A DNA stretch of 64,000 bases from Poa pratensis (Eukaryota > Streptophyta > Magnoliopsida > Poales > Poaceae). The stretch is taken from the NCBI GenBank assembly GCA_947311845.1, contig CAMZMU010000041.1:134109975-134173974 (forward strand), in the 5' to 3' direction. Below the pieces are notes generated by a model, which saw only the letters and a list, made by a program, of their open reading frames with translations, searched no databases and was not told the DNA's origin. The position numbers and the translations under genes were made by a program. This document shows positions 22,929 to 34,200 of this stretch, in pieces (position 1 is the stretch's first letter; the number at the start of each line of letters is the position of its first letter).

Positions 22929-24393
22929 ATGGCGCCCAATAAAGCCTCCGCGGCCTCGAAAGGCAAGGCCGTGGTGCAGGGCGGCGATTCTGCCGCGATG
23001 CAGCAGGACGGAGACTTCGAGCCGGCTCTGACCGGCTTCCGCTTCAAGAAGAAAGCGCAGCTGGAGAAGGTGCGCCACATGGCAGCTTCGGCGACCAACG
23101 AGCACGGCGCTACGGTGCTTAAGACGGCGGACAACTCCTTCGGCGGCTTCTACCCCATCTTCATGCACACCCTATTCGCCGGGCTCGTGCCTCCTTTCTC
23201 CGATTTCTTCCTGGCGGTTCTGGAGCGCTACCAGATCCAGGTCCTTCATCTCCATCCTAACTCCATCCTTGTCCTCGCCATCTTCGCCTACCTCTGCGAG
23301 GCATACATCGGCATTCCACCTTCGGTGGACCTCTTCCGCAGCTTCTATGCGCTCCGGTTCACGGCGAACAAGGAGCGGTCAGGGTGTGTGTCCTTCCGCA
23401 TCACCGATGGCATGAAGGGCACCTATATCCCCATCGCGCGGAACGGCGAGAACATTGTGACCAATGTGACGAAGAAGGTGGAGGACTTCCACAAGCGCTG
23501 GTTCCTCATGGAGTTCGGGAGCCGGAGCGCCTTCTTCGAACTGCCCGAAGCGCCTCCGACGAAGAGGGCGAGCTGGTCTTCTAAGGCGCTCAAGGGAGCC
23601 GCACTCGGCCCCGTGGTGAGGCGCTTGAGGGACCTCCGCGAGGCAGGCCTCACCGGGCAGATGGTTGCCAAGGACTTCGTGAGGCGCCGCATTGCTCCGC
23701 TCCAGAGGCACGCGGACGCGATGTGGCTGTATTCCAATCAGAGGGACAAAATGCGCCTAAGCGCAACCTTCTTCACGCAGCAGGAGGTGCACACCATCAT
23801 GGAGACTCTCTTCACGTCTCCGATATCCCCAAGCCCTGCGATAAGGCAGTTCCACTCCACAGGATCGATCTCGGGCGTCGCGTCTCGCTCGTGCAGACGA
23901 TGCCGAAGTTCGACCAGTGGGGCCTGGTGCCTAAGGGGCATGTGGGGCCTCGCGAGGATCCTGAGTCTGCGGCGCAGGGGACGCCAGCTGAGGGCGGCGA
24001 GGAGACGGCGGAAACGCCTATGGAATCCGACGCTGGCGCAACCGGCACCTCGGGAGGCTCTGCCTCCTCAGCGGAAAACTCGGGCACCTCGAAGAGCGCG
24101 GCACTTGAAGTTGAGACCCACGGGGCCTCTTCAGGCAGCAGCGGCCAGTTCGTGGTCGCTCCCTCGCAGTGTGTTGAGGGGCAAGAGGAGAGCGACGACG
24201 ACGGAGCTTCATCAGGCCACTGCGAGCCCCGCTCCAAGGCCATTCATGATAGACCCGCCGGGAGTCCAGCGGGCATTTCTCTCAAGAGGAAAGCCAAGGC
24301 TGTTCTCGAGGGGTCCGGCGCCGGGGCCGTGCCGCCGAGGCCGTGGCGGTCGTCAAACACGGTGTGGGTCGATTCCCGCGCCAAGACATCTGG
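22929..24393 (+). pseudogene. Tat additional ORF, exon 1 (copy B)
   Basis: ATG at 22929 (MAPNKASAASKG) opens a protein with the Transposase_28 region at about codons 60-280. Key stretches are GGFYPIFMHTLFAGLVPPF, EAYIGIPPSVDLFRSFYAL and KKVEDFHKRWFLMEFGSRS. A Ser/Gly/Glu-rich low-complexity tail follows. A one-base loss near 23820 shifts the frame in this copy; the downstream frame (23723-24397) stays open to a TAA just after 24393. GTAAG at 24394 is a good splice donor. It lies antisense to pol, with its 5' end next to the 3' LTR, so transcription could start from an antisense promoter in or near that LTR. Confidence 0.75.
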
Positions 24394-24473
24394 GTAAGAA
24401 CCGACGCCCTTTTCTGTTTGGGCTTATCCTTGCATAGACTCCTCGAGTAGTTTTTGAGCTTTTGCCTCTTCAG
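24394..24473 (+). other. Predicted 80-nt intron in the additional ORF
   Basis: GTAAGAACC...CTCTTCAG: canonical GT-AG ends, a T-rich tract before the acceptor, and exact preservation of reading frame (exon 1 frame ends with two bases, exon 2 supplies the third). Without splicing the frame ends at TAA within a few codons. Confidence 0.6.
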
Positions 24474-25522
24474 GCGCCCCGAGGTGCCAAAACGGCGGAG
24501 AGTCCGGAGGCTTGGAGAGATCTCCAGTGCTGCAGCGGCGTCTGCGGCGTGTACAGTCGATGAGGGGCCTCCCGAGGGCACTGCTTCTTCTCCTGGGGCT
24601 GCAGAGGAGCGCCGCGAGGAGAAGGAGGAGGAGGCAGAGGTGACGACGCCTCCGCCTATGCGGCCTGACGTCTACCCTATGCGGTAGGAGGGGGCGCCGG
24701 AGGTGGATGCGGCGAGGTTCACGCCGCCAACGAATGAGCGTGCGGCGGAGACAGGGGCGTCCGCGGGAACGCGCGCTGACATCGAAATGGAGGAGGCCGC
24801 CGCGTCATCGCCCCCACCGAGCACGAAACTTGGAGAGGCTACAGCGGGCTCTGAGGCCGCTGGGGAGGCGGCCTTAGCTGAGCAGGCCAACCCTGTCCCT
24901 GGAGAGGAGTGTACTCCCCAGGGGCAGAAGAATGGTGGGGTTGATGGTGAGGGTGCCACGAGCCCCCAGAAGGCCTCCAACGCGGGAGGCGAGGGGGGTT
25001 CTCATCAGAGCCCCCAGAAGGCCCCCTGCGTGGATGGAGAGGGAGGCTCGCTCCCGAGCCCCCAGGCGCGTCTCGAGGCCACTCAGAGCCCAAGGCAGGA
25101 CACTCCGGAATTCTCGGCAGGCGCCGGCGTTTCCAGGCCTTCCGGCGAGCCATGGGCCTTAGTTCTGCGGGGGCGGCGCCCTGTTGCAGCTCGCCGTGGG
25201 GCTGTCCTCCGCTCGGCGAGGGAAATTCTCGACGGGCTTGAGGCCCAGCTTGCTGAGGAGGATCGCTCCAGGGCGGAGGAGGACGCCGAGCTTGCGCGGG
25301 GCTGGGCTTGTCTTCATGAGACCGTGGAGAACTGCCGCCGGAAGAACGAAGCTGCCCAGCCGCAACGCGAGGCAGCGCTGCGCTCCGCTGAGGAGATCCA
25401 CATCAGCGTGGTCCGCGAGGTCGAGGAGACCCTTGCGGACCTGGGTGCTAGGCGCGAGGCTCTTGAGGCAGAGACCGAGGCCAAACACCAGGAGCTGGCG
25501 GCGCGCGAAGCGGCGGTCTCCG
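24474..25522 (+). pseudogene. Tat additional ORF, exon 2 first part, NLS and coiled coil
   Basis: Continues the frame of exon 1 after the predicted splice. It begins RPEVPKRRRVRRLGE, a basic cluster that fits a nuclear localisation signal, and continues with Glu-rich low-complexity sequence. A TAG at 24685-24687 interrupts it. It then stays open through a tail with three imperfect Pro/Gln repeats (SPQKA) and a long heptad-rich coiled coil (about 25195-25522). At 25522 it is split by the 4.0-kb solo LTR and resumes in the same frame at 29556. The family is known only as Transposase_28-containing antisense ORFs of Tat elements; the function is unknown. Confidence 0.65.
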
Positions 25523-28500
25523 TGTGACACCCCTCCCTGGCACATATCACCAGAGAGGCAGTCGTCCCGTGCGCCATCCCAAGATAACTGGCCGCACGTC
25601 ACAGCAGTGTAACATAATGGAAATCATTACACAATCAGGCACATCAGTGCTACAAATGGTTTACAAGGCCATCAAGGAATGACGAAATATCAATCCCAGC
25701 ATGGCACAATACAGAGTTTTTAACTGGCAGCGGGAGACATATGAGAGGCTACGGCTTGGAGCGGCTCCACCCCACAGGTTCTGGCTGGGCTACTGATCCT
25801 AGCACGCTCTTGCTTCAAATCCTTACTAAGGTGGAAGATGAATCCTCGACAAAACCTGGCCACAATCACAAGGCCCGTGAGTACATTTGTATGCACTCAG
25901 CAAGTATCGCCACTCACTGCGAACATTCCAACAATCATGCAACAAGATATACCTTGAAAATAAAATCCTACAACATGGCATGGTGTAATCTAGATACATG
26001 ATATAAAAGTAGCATGGCATTGACAACCTAACATGTCATAAGCAAGCAATGGGGTTATCACCAGTACAGAGTCCAAGCCAGGTGGGGTTGGATCGTGCAC
26101 CGACAATCAAACAAAGAGATTACCTGTGACGAGTAGACGAGTGTACTAGTTGGTACCAAATCTTATAATTACTCCTGTCAACACAATCAGGCTTCCAAGC
26201 CTCTAGCCAACTCTGGCTATCAATCCAGCCAACTCTGGCTATCTATCCAGCCAACTCTGGCTATCTCCCGGGCATGCACGGTTGATGTTGGCTCTGGCCT
26301 AACTATAGGCTTCCAACGCATCACACCACCATCCCATTCACCTCACAAGTAACATTCCCTGCATCATCTTATTGTTCATTTAGTGAAATCAGGTTGTTCA
26401 TCTTTCTTTCAAACAAGCCTTAGGTTTAACCTCCTGACACGACAAAGACACACAGTGTGACTGACACTGAACTGTTGTTCCATAACCTTGGAACGAGGCT
26501 AGACATCCAGATTTGACACTCTCGAGAGGTTGCAATTACCACCCACCTAAGTGCACCACACTCAGCCGGTACTTTAGGATATCATCCTTAAGGCGAACTC
26601 AGCAAGATACACTCACCTGACCGTTCACGCTACCAAGACACTCCCTGTGTAGCCACCGACATAACTATATGCCTTATGCAGAAGTGAATCCGGCACGCTC
26701 CCAACTATGGGCAACGCCTAGCTCCGGAACCTTCGCAAGACTAGCCCCGACCAACTATGGTAACCGACTAGACTTGCCAAAAGGGTGGCATCAAAGGAGG
26801 CTCGATAGGATTACGTAGGTCAAGGCCCGCCCATGTGAGCGACAGTGGCAGTGCGTTCGATGTTCAGATTAGTGGCACCGTGGACTGACCCTATCGTTGT
26901 TTGGAGGGGTGTTTCATTTAATCAAGTTCCATCATTCACAAGTCCAAACAAAGAGGATTAGTCCAACACAATAATCACGATATCAATATCATATATCATC
27001 CAACCACAAAACATTAGCAACAATATATTTCCAGCAATAGTTTAGTTGGTTTGCGTCGACCGGGTGACTATCGCGGCGATTCCGCCGACAAGCGCCATCA
27101 CAGATCAACTAGTTGGTTAGCGAAGTCTGCTGTGCATCCGTTCCTCCACGCGCAAGTCTTTGGCGGCGTTACCGTCCGACCGTTGACCAGGAAGTGGGAA
27201 TTTGGGCATATAGTCTCCAAAATGAACCGAAAAGCAATCATAAGAAAGAAAGCATCCAGTCCACTCGAGGATAAACCTGACGTGGTGTCAGCAATCTTGG
27301 CAAAAAGAACCAAATGGAAAGTCAGCTCCCAAGCGTCGCAGTCCGGGTGGTCTACACCAACCATATTTGACGGAGGGACAAGGCAAATAACTCTTTTGGC
27401 AAATGCCCCCAACTCCGAGGATCATAAGACGACATTCGTCCGCTCCTCACCTCGGCGAAGAAGAAAGAAGCAAACAAAGCCCCGCAAGCGCGAGACGCAC
27501 AGTTGTAATAATTCCCCCATTCCTTTGACTGAGGCGGTACCACCGGCCATTGTCTCGGGAATGTGAGTGATGCACAGATAGCAATCGTAAGGTAATACAA
27601 CAATTTAATATGCAACATGATATACATACAACAATACAAGGCTCATGGAAAGTACAGACAATAAACAGACATGCAACGATAATAGCAGACAGATATATCA
27701 ATAACAGAAGACAAACATAACACCCGGCATGGTATTAAGCAATCAAACAAACAAGCATTGCAGGATGGCTCATAGCAAGGGTTTAGCTTGCCTTCGAAAA
27801 CGGGATCCACCGGTTTGGGAAGGTCGGGGTGATTCTGCGGCGTAGGGCAGCGATAGCCCCGTTCCACGGACTCCGGAATGCACGTACAAAAGGGCACCCC
27901 ATAGAACTATTTTGGAATGAGATGATATCAGTACCACCGAAAGAGCTCGTCGAGACGAAGATTTAGAAATTTGAATCACCGAAAACGGACTTACGGTTCA
28001 AAAGATATTGCCGTTTGAAAATTCCTGCAGCAGAGAAAAGAAAAACTGCCGCGGGAAAAAAACGGACGGGCCGCAAATGGGCCGCTGTGCACCGCACGCG
28101 CGCGTGCGGGCGCCAGCGCGGGGCAGGCCGTTGGTGGGCCGCTGGGCTGGGCCAAAACTGCTGCTGAACCGCTGCTTCTGTTGGAAAAAAATAGAGGGAC
28201 TGGGCTGCCGGTGGGCCGGCCTGCTGGGCTGTGATCTGCTGCTGGTCCACTGGGCTGGGAAAACGGTTGGTACGGGAAAAAAAGAGAACAGAACGGCCAG
28301 GAACGGATCGATCCTAGCGTCTTCCACCTCTGGCTCCCCGCACGGGAGAGCGCCGTGGTCGCCGGAGCGGGCGGCTCGGCGCGCCGGCCAGCCGGACGTC
28401 GGCGGGGACGGAGTGGCGGAGGCTCGCCGTGGCCGGGGGAGAGGGGCCGGCGGCGGGGATGCGGTCAACGCCCTCCTTCACGCGAGCACGTACGGGCAGG

Positions 28501-29550
28501 TCACGGGCGGCTCGGGAGCTCGCTGCCGCGGCAGCTAGGAGGGGCCAGGGCGGTCGGAGACGGCGGGGATGGACTCTCCGCGGTCCACCGCGCCCAGGGG
28601 AGGCCTCGGCCTAGAGGGGAGGGCCACCACGACGTCGCCCTCGAGTTCGCCTAGCTCGGCCATGGCGGTGTCCAGCACGGGCGGCTCCTCCGCCGTGCTG
28701 CTGCGCTGGTTCGAGGACGGCAGGGAAGGGATGAGCAAGTGGTGGTGCTGCCTAGGGATAGGCTCGAGGTGCTTGCGGCTAGAGGGGGGGAGAGACCACG
28801 GCTCGGGGCTGCCATGCTCAGCCGGGCATGGCTATGGTGGACGCCCAGGGTTCCTTCTCCCCTGCTGGTTCCAGGGAGGGCAGGGGGTGAGGGAGTGGAG
28901 AGGAGTGAAGAGTGTGTGCAGTGCATCCAGAGGAGGGCTCGGGCTCCTTTTTGTAGCTAGAGGGAGAGGAGCAACGGGAGGAGGGGGGGGCACGGGAGGA
29001 GCTGCACAAATATCTCCCATGGTCCTGTGCTGTCGGTGGAGGTGATAAGGAGAGGGCACAAGGGAGGCACGGGGTGCACTGCAGCATGCAGATTAGGCAC
29101 CGTCCAAAACAGTAACGGAGATTAGGGTTTAAGCAAAACGCGCGTCCAGGGCGCGACACGGGCGACATCGGCGCGTTCCCGATGACTCGGGGTCCAAACG
29201 CGAAGGGGTTTTCACCACTGCTTGACAAAAACAAAACTCTACAACTTTGGCGACTAAAGTTTTCGCGAAATCGAAACTTCGTGCGACTAGAACTTTTGAA
29301 TAACAGTACTGGTCAAATTTGAATTTGATTGTTTGGGGAGGCAAATGATTTTTGGTTTGGTCAAGACTTGGTCCGGAGGTGTGGGCTCTCCTAGTACTTG
29401 CATCTAGGTGTTCTCCTCCCACTACAAAAATCTTTTGGGCTTGGTTTTGGAAACATTTGAATTTAGGGCAGAAATTTAGGACAAGAGGAAAAGTTTTTCA
29501 GGTGTCGGAAAACACCACTAAAATTAGGGATGAAATTTTGGGGTGTTACA
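25523..29550 (-). mobile_element. 4.0-kb solo LTR inserted in the additional ORF
   Basis: The ends are TGTGACACCCC and GGGGTGTTACA, inverted and starting TG, ending CA. CTCCG is duplicated at 25518-25522 and 29551-29555. No internal domain or second LTR copy is present, so a solo LTR left by LTR-LTR recombination is the simplest reading; a large-LTR gypsy (Tat/Ogre-like) or LARD is likely. A GC-rich stretch at 28070-28900 with a possible start signal on the minus strand near 28950 suggests minus orientation. A 171-codon plus-strand frame (27051-27566) has no recognised domain. It removes 4,028 bp from the coding sequence without changing its frame when excised in thought. Confidence 0.75.
26204..26266. 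repeat. Short tandem hairpin repeat in the solo LTR
   Basis: Three consecutive copies of a 21-23-bp unit containing AGCCAACTCTGGCTATC. Each unit has AGCCA and TGGCT as inverted arms, so each can form a small hairpin. Confidence 0.7.
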
Positions 29551-29555
29551 CTCCG

Positions 29556-30607
29556 CCAAGCACAAAGAGCTTCTAGATCGCGAGGCGGGGATCGTTGCCG
29601 AGTCGGAGAATGTGCGACAGAGTTTGGAGAAATTCCGTGAGAGCTTGAGCATTCGCGAAGACTTGATCGTGCAGCGCGGAGTTGAGCTCGACGCCCGCAA
29701 GACCGAGGCGCGCAAACGCGAGGAACAGGTTGAGCAGATCGAGAAGGATCAATCCGCGCAGCGGAGCACCTGGAAGCCCGCAGAACAAGGTCACCCAAGA
29801 CGAGGAGTTCTACCAGAAGCGCCTTGTGCAGACCAACGAGAACCTTCGCAAAAAGGAGGAGAAGATGGCGGAGGAGTCTGCGACGAAGGAGAAGCTCTTT
29901 CGCGACAGCTGCAGGAAAGACTTCGCGGAGAAGGCCAAGAAGCAAGAGGATCGCTTCACGAAGAGACGCAACGAGCTTGAGGCTCGCGTCAAGGACCTTT
30001 TCGACTCTCGCCTCCAGGCTGCCGCGGAGGCTCGGGCGCGCGCGGAGCAGAACTTTGCCTCTTTGATGGCTGACATGAAGGAGTTGACCGCTCAGGTGGG
30101 CCCTGTCGTGGAGCGTGCTGAAGAGGCTGAGCATCGCGTGCAGGCGGCACAGGTCTTGACGCAGCAGCGGGAGCGCATGTTCCAATCCTTGGTGACCCGG
30201 GGGAACACTCTCGCGGGGCAGCTAGGAGTGGATGCCCCTGCGTTCCCGTCATGGGAACGCTGACGCCGCCACATACCTCGCCTACTTCGATCAGCTCTTC
30301 ACCGCGCTCGAGGGCCCTGTGGCGGAACTTGGCGATGTTGTTGATGAGGAGTGCCGCAAGCTCTTGACCGTGGCGATCGATCGCGTCTTCGCCAACCTCC
30401 AGCGCCTTCACCCGGCTTCGACTACGAGTCAGTGACCGAGCCCATCGAGGAGGACCAAGCCTGGGAGCTCTCCAACTTGGTTCGAGAAGAAGTCAACGAT
30501 TACGTCGACCGCTTCAAGAGGGTTGAGGCGGAGCAGGCCGCTGAGGAGGATGAAGGCGCCGAAGAAGAAAGGCTGAAGAGGACGGCGATGGTGAACCCTC
30601 TGCCTAG
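29556..30607 (+). pseudogene. Tat additional ORF, exon 2 last part (coiled coil C-terminus)
   Basis: Resumes after the solo LTR with AKHKELLDREAG in frame with 25522. It is almost entirely charged heptad sequence (Glu, Lys, Arg, Leu), ending with an acidic tail and TAG at 30605-30607. Frameshifts occur near 29780, 30240 and 30410. The duplicate of its last half is at 45774-46279. The stop lies about 1.1 kb from the integrase stop on the other strand, so the two transcription units converge. Confidence 0.7.
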
Positions 30608-31707
30608 GCCACTCCTGCAACAAGATGCGCTTGACGCGCAATTATCTTTGTTTTAAGACTTGTTTTAAACCTTCTGGCTTGTAAGATACTTTGATGCAAA
30701 CATGTGTGTGTGTGCCCCTCGATGGGCCTTTTATCCCTGTTCCATGTCTTTCTTCGCTCTACGTCGTCAGGACCCATCTCTTTGCGCTATGACACCGCCG
30801 CTGCGGTATGCCGGAGCGTGACTCGGCAAGGCCGGGGGGTGTTTAAGGCTTGGAGAGGTAAGGGCTCTCGAGTCGCGGTGCTCGAGGGCCCCCTTTGACG
30901 CACAAGCAGTCCATGGAGTGTGAGAGAGAAAAAACCGCTCGAGGGACGACAGGTGCTCGTGAGAGGGAGAAAAACTCTGAGGGGCGCGAGCGCTAGACTT
31001 AGCTTGGCGAGACTTTGGCCTCGTAGAGGGCGTTGGCTTCCCTGATGGTGCGCTCCCTCTAGGGGTCGGAGCGTGACTTCTCGACCTTGGGGAGGACTCT
31101 TGTTCCCTGTATTGGTTAGAGAGGCAAACCCAAAGCAGGCACATGGTAGTAAACACTCATGCGCGCTTATAGGCTTCCTCATGGTATCTCGCGAGGAGAG
31201 TAAGTACCAAGGTCCTTTGGTGAGGTGGCGTGTTTTGGGAGCAAGCCCATGGGCCAGAGCTCTTTGGGAGGTAACAGGCGTGAGAGCGTGCTCACGTGTT
31301 AGAGCTCGGATCCTTTGGATTTTGCGGTGCTGTTGGGGTGCTCTTGAGGCACAGTCACCGTACTCAGCCCCCGCTCGCGAGGTGCGCATGGGGAAGAATA
31401 TGAGCGCGAAATGAACTAAGATGATGAAAAGTAAAAACTCACCACCAAAATATTACATAGCGGCGCCTCAGCGCAATGTTTCATTGAGAAACGAATTGGT
31501 TCATTACACTTGGTGTTACCAAGATAAAGTTTTCCATGTCGAGGCATGGGGACCACATTCAGTGGCTGAGACTCTTCACGGCCTGCGGCGGCACGTAATC
31601 AGGAGAGCTCAGAGGGGCTGGCCCTCGGGAGGAGAAGCTTTTGTGAAGCTTGGAGGTGAAGTTGTGTGCTTCCCTCTAGAGACAAAAAATGTCTGGCGTG
31701 ACTATGA
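30608..31707. other. Convergent spacer between additional ORF and integrase
   Basis: A region of 1.1 kb between the stop of the plus-strand ORF and the stop of the minus-strand pol. No domain-bearing frame. It contains purine-rich and CTCGAG-rich stretches and probably serves as the 3' untranslated region of both transcripts. The duplicate is at 46280-47365. Confidence 0.5.
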
Positions 31708-32872
31708 TCACGGGTAGAACTTGCGTAGATGCGCGATGTTCCATGGATTCTTGACCGGATGCCGTCCTCCGTTTCGAGGCGTACCGCGCCAGGCCTGGCG
31801 ATGTGTGAGACCCTGTAGGGGCCTTCCCACATTGGCGAGAGCTTGTGGAGACCTTCCCTGGAGAGGATTCTCCTGAGGACGAGGTCGCCTGTCTCGAGAG
31901 TGCGCGGACGTATGTGGCGGCTGTGGTAGCGTCGCAGGTCTTGCTGGTACTTGGCTGCCCTGAGGGCGGCACGGCGGCGCAACCCGTCAAGGAGCAGCAG
32001 GTCGTCGCTGTGGAGGTCTGCTTGATCGTCCTCGTTGAAGGCAAGGACCCGTGCGGATCCATGCTTGATCTCTGTGGGGAGGACTGCTTCAGCTCCATAC
32101 ACGAGGGCAAATGGCGTCTCACCAGTGGGCTTCGTGGGGTTCGTGCGGATGGACCAGAGCACGGACGGGAGTTCGTCTATCCAGCCCTTGCCGTAGCCCT
32201 TCAGGCGATTGAAGCTTCTTGTCTTGAGGCCCTTGAGGACCTCAGCATTTGCTCGCTCGGCTTGGCCGTTGCTCTGTGGGTGAGCCACCGAGGCGAAGCA
32301 GAGCTTGGTGCCGAGGCTCTCGCAGTAGGCCCTGAAGATGCCGCTGGTGAATTGTGAGCCATTGTCGGTGATGATGCGATTAGGCACACCAAAGCGGCAG
32401 ACCAGGCCTCTGATGAATTTTACTGCTGCCCTGGCCGGTATGCTGCGCACTGCTTCAACCTCTGCCCACTTGGTGAACTTGTCGACTGCCACGAAGAGGA
32501 AGCGGTAGCCCCCTTGTGATCTCGGGAAGGGTCCCAAGATGTCTAGCCCCCAGACCGCGAAAGGCCACGAGAGCGGGATGGTTTGGAGTCCCAGTGCAGG
32601 CTGATGGACTTGCTTGGCGTGGAATGGCACGCATCGCAAGACTGGACGATGGTGGTGGCATCTTGAAGCACTTGGGGCCAGTAGAAACCGCTCCTGAAGA
32701 CCTTGCCTGCCAGGGTGCGTGCAGAGGAATGGTGGCCACACTCTCCACTGTGAATGTCTCTGATCAGCATGCGGCCTTCCTCGGGGGGGACGCACTTGAG
32801 TGCAATTCCATTTGGGCGCTTGCGGTACAGGTCTCCCTCGAGGATGTAGTATGACTTGGCTTGTCGAGCCAC
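31708..32872 (-). pseudogene. pol: Tat integrase domain of pol (left copy)
   Basis: Reading leftward: the HHCC zinc-binding part (IHSGECGHHSSART ... CDAC, around 32750-32630); the core with GLDILGPFP, ITDNGSQFTS and GQAERANAEVLKGL carrying the DDE residues; and a C-terminal part with KLSPMWEGPYRV, a GPY/F-like module. It ends with TGA (minus) at 31708-31710. A frameshift near 32625 separates the zinc finger from the core and another near 31757 garbles the last 20 codons; the right copy keeps the last part in frame. It would insert element cDNA into the genome. Confidence 0.85.
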
Positions 32873-33071
32873 TCGTTCTGCCTCCGCGTCTTCTTCAGGA
32901 GGACTCCCTTCAGCAGGTAGTCTTTGAGTTCGTCAACCCAGCCTGTCTCTTGATGCACCATAGCCAGCAGCAGACGCTCCCCTGAGGATGGACCGCAGTT
33001 GGGTGCCCCACCTACAGGAGGTGGTGGGAGTACTTCGTCTGTGCTTGTGGCTGCTGCTTCTTGTGGCTGCT

Positions 33072-33815
33072 TTATGGACGCCTTGGAGAGTCTCTCTTCA
33101 AAGACGCCGGCCGGCTGGGCCTGCCTTCGTGATGCTCGCTTGGCGATGTCATCTGCCTCTGGTTCTCCTTTCGCGGGATGTGCATGAGCTCCATGCCCCT
33201 GAAGTGCTTCTCGAGCTTGCGGACCTCTTCAAGGTAGGCGGCCATGTGGTCGTCTTTAGGCGTGTAGCTCTTGTTGGAGAAGTTAACCAGGAGCTGGGAA
33301 TCACCCTTTATGAGTAAGTGCTTGACGCCAAGGGCGATTGCGGCTCTGAGCCCGGCGAGGAGGCCCTCGTACTCGGCGATGTTGTTGGAGATCTTGTCTA
33401 TTGTGAAGCACAGCTGGATGGCGTAGTAGAGCTTGTCACCTTTTGGTGAGGTTAAGACAACGCCAGCCCCACCATTGCGGCAGGCGAAAGCTCCATCGAA
33501 GTGCATGGTCCAGTGGCTTGGCATTGTATCTCCCGATGACGCGGTTTCTTCTTCGCGAGGCTCTTCAGGAGTTGGGTCTGTCCACTCGGCGACGAAATCC
33601 GCCAGCGCTCTCCCTTTTATGACTCTTGTGGTGTCGAAGCGCAAGTTGAATGGTTGCAGCTCAATGTTCCATCCTGCGACGCGGTCAGTAGCGTTGGGGT
33701 TGCGCAGGATCTGCTCCAGGGGGAAGGACGTGACCACCGTGATGGGGTGGCCCTGGAAGTAGTGGCGCAGCTTCCTGGAGGCGATGAGTAGCGCGAGGAG
33801 GAGCTTCTGCTGCAC
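33072..33815 (-). pseudogene. pol: Tat RNase H end and second RNase H (left copy)
   Basis: The first about 80 codons (to ALADFVAEWTDPTP) close the RT-associated RNase H. A second RNase H follows from MHFDGAFACRNGGAGV (33506), with NNIAEYEGLLAGLRAA and IKGDSQLLVN carrying its acidic catalytic residues. A second, archaeal-type RNase H is typical of the Tat lineage. Downstream towards 32873 the frame is broken in a linker (PRKENQ...) to the integrase. Confidence 0.8.
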
Positions 33816-34200
33816 TGGGTACCGCTCGCGAGCATCTCGCAGTACAGTACTGACGAAGTAGACTGGATGCTCGACGAGGGTCGTTGATGGTGCGGCAGCG
33901 TCGGCTCCCTCGAGAGGCTCCTCAGGACCTTTGGCGAGGTTTGCCTGTGGAGGAGCCTCGGCAGGGGTGCTCGTGGTGGACTCGACTTGAGGCTGTGGGC
34001 TGGCACTGGGTCTGGAGAGACTGTTCCCTCGTCGGGAGGTTCTGGACTTGGTGTGGCAGTGCTTTTCTTGGGGAGAACTGGCTCTTCTCTTTCCACCACC
34101 AGGACGGCGCTTGCAGTTTGTGGAGTGGCTGCTAGGTACAGCTTCAGATGCTCGCCTGCCCTGGGGGCTACCATGACTGGTGAGCTAGCCAAGTATTTCT
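33816..34200 (-). pseudogene. pol: RT connection and first RNase H, degenerate (left copy)
   Basis: Holds YLASSPVMVAPRAGEHLKLY and LYLAATPQTASAVLVVERE, the start of the RT-associated RNase H. A Pro/Ser-rich linker follows in a shifted frame (PEPPDEGTVSPDPVP). Frameshifts near 34210 and about 33870 disconnect it from both neighbours. Confidence 0.65.

Larger units (their letters stand above)
13622..24503. repeat. 10.9-kb tandem duplication, copy B
   Basis: Second copy of the unit. It runs on without a break into the rest of the Tat additional ORF after 24503, so copy B is the one continuous with the downstream nest. One-base differences from copy A restore the frame in some genes and break it in others. 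Examples are the Copia gag (whole here around 17650, shifted in copy A at about 6758) and the additional ORF (shifted at about 23820 here, at about 12265 and 13368 in copy A). Confidence 0.93.

Noticed and set aside
22929..24393. Reading the Transposase_28 name as a DNA-transposase gene
   Set aside because: The gene sits inside a Tat retrotransposon antisense to pol, where this domain is usual; no DDE catalytic motif is visible.
26204..26266. CRISPR-like array
   Set aside because: Three contiguous units without unique spacers, in a plant LTR; an ordinary tandem repeat.
27051..27566. 171-codon plus-strand ORF in the 4.0-kb solo LTR
   Set aside because: No recognisable domain, basic low-complexity product, opposite to the probable LTR orientation; likely chance.
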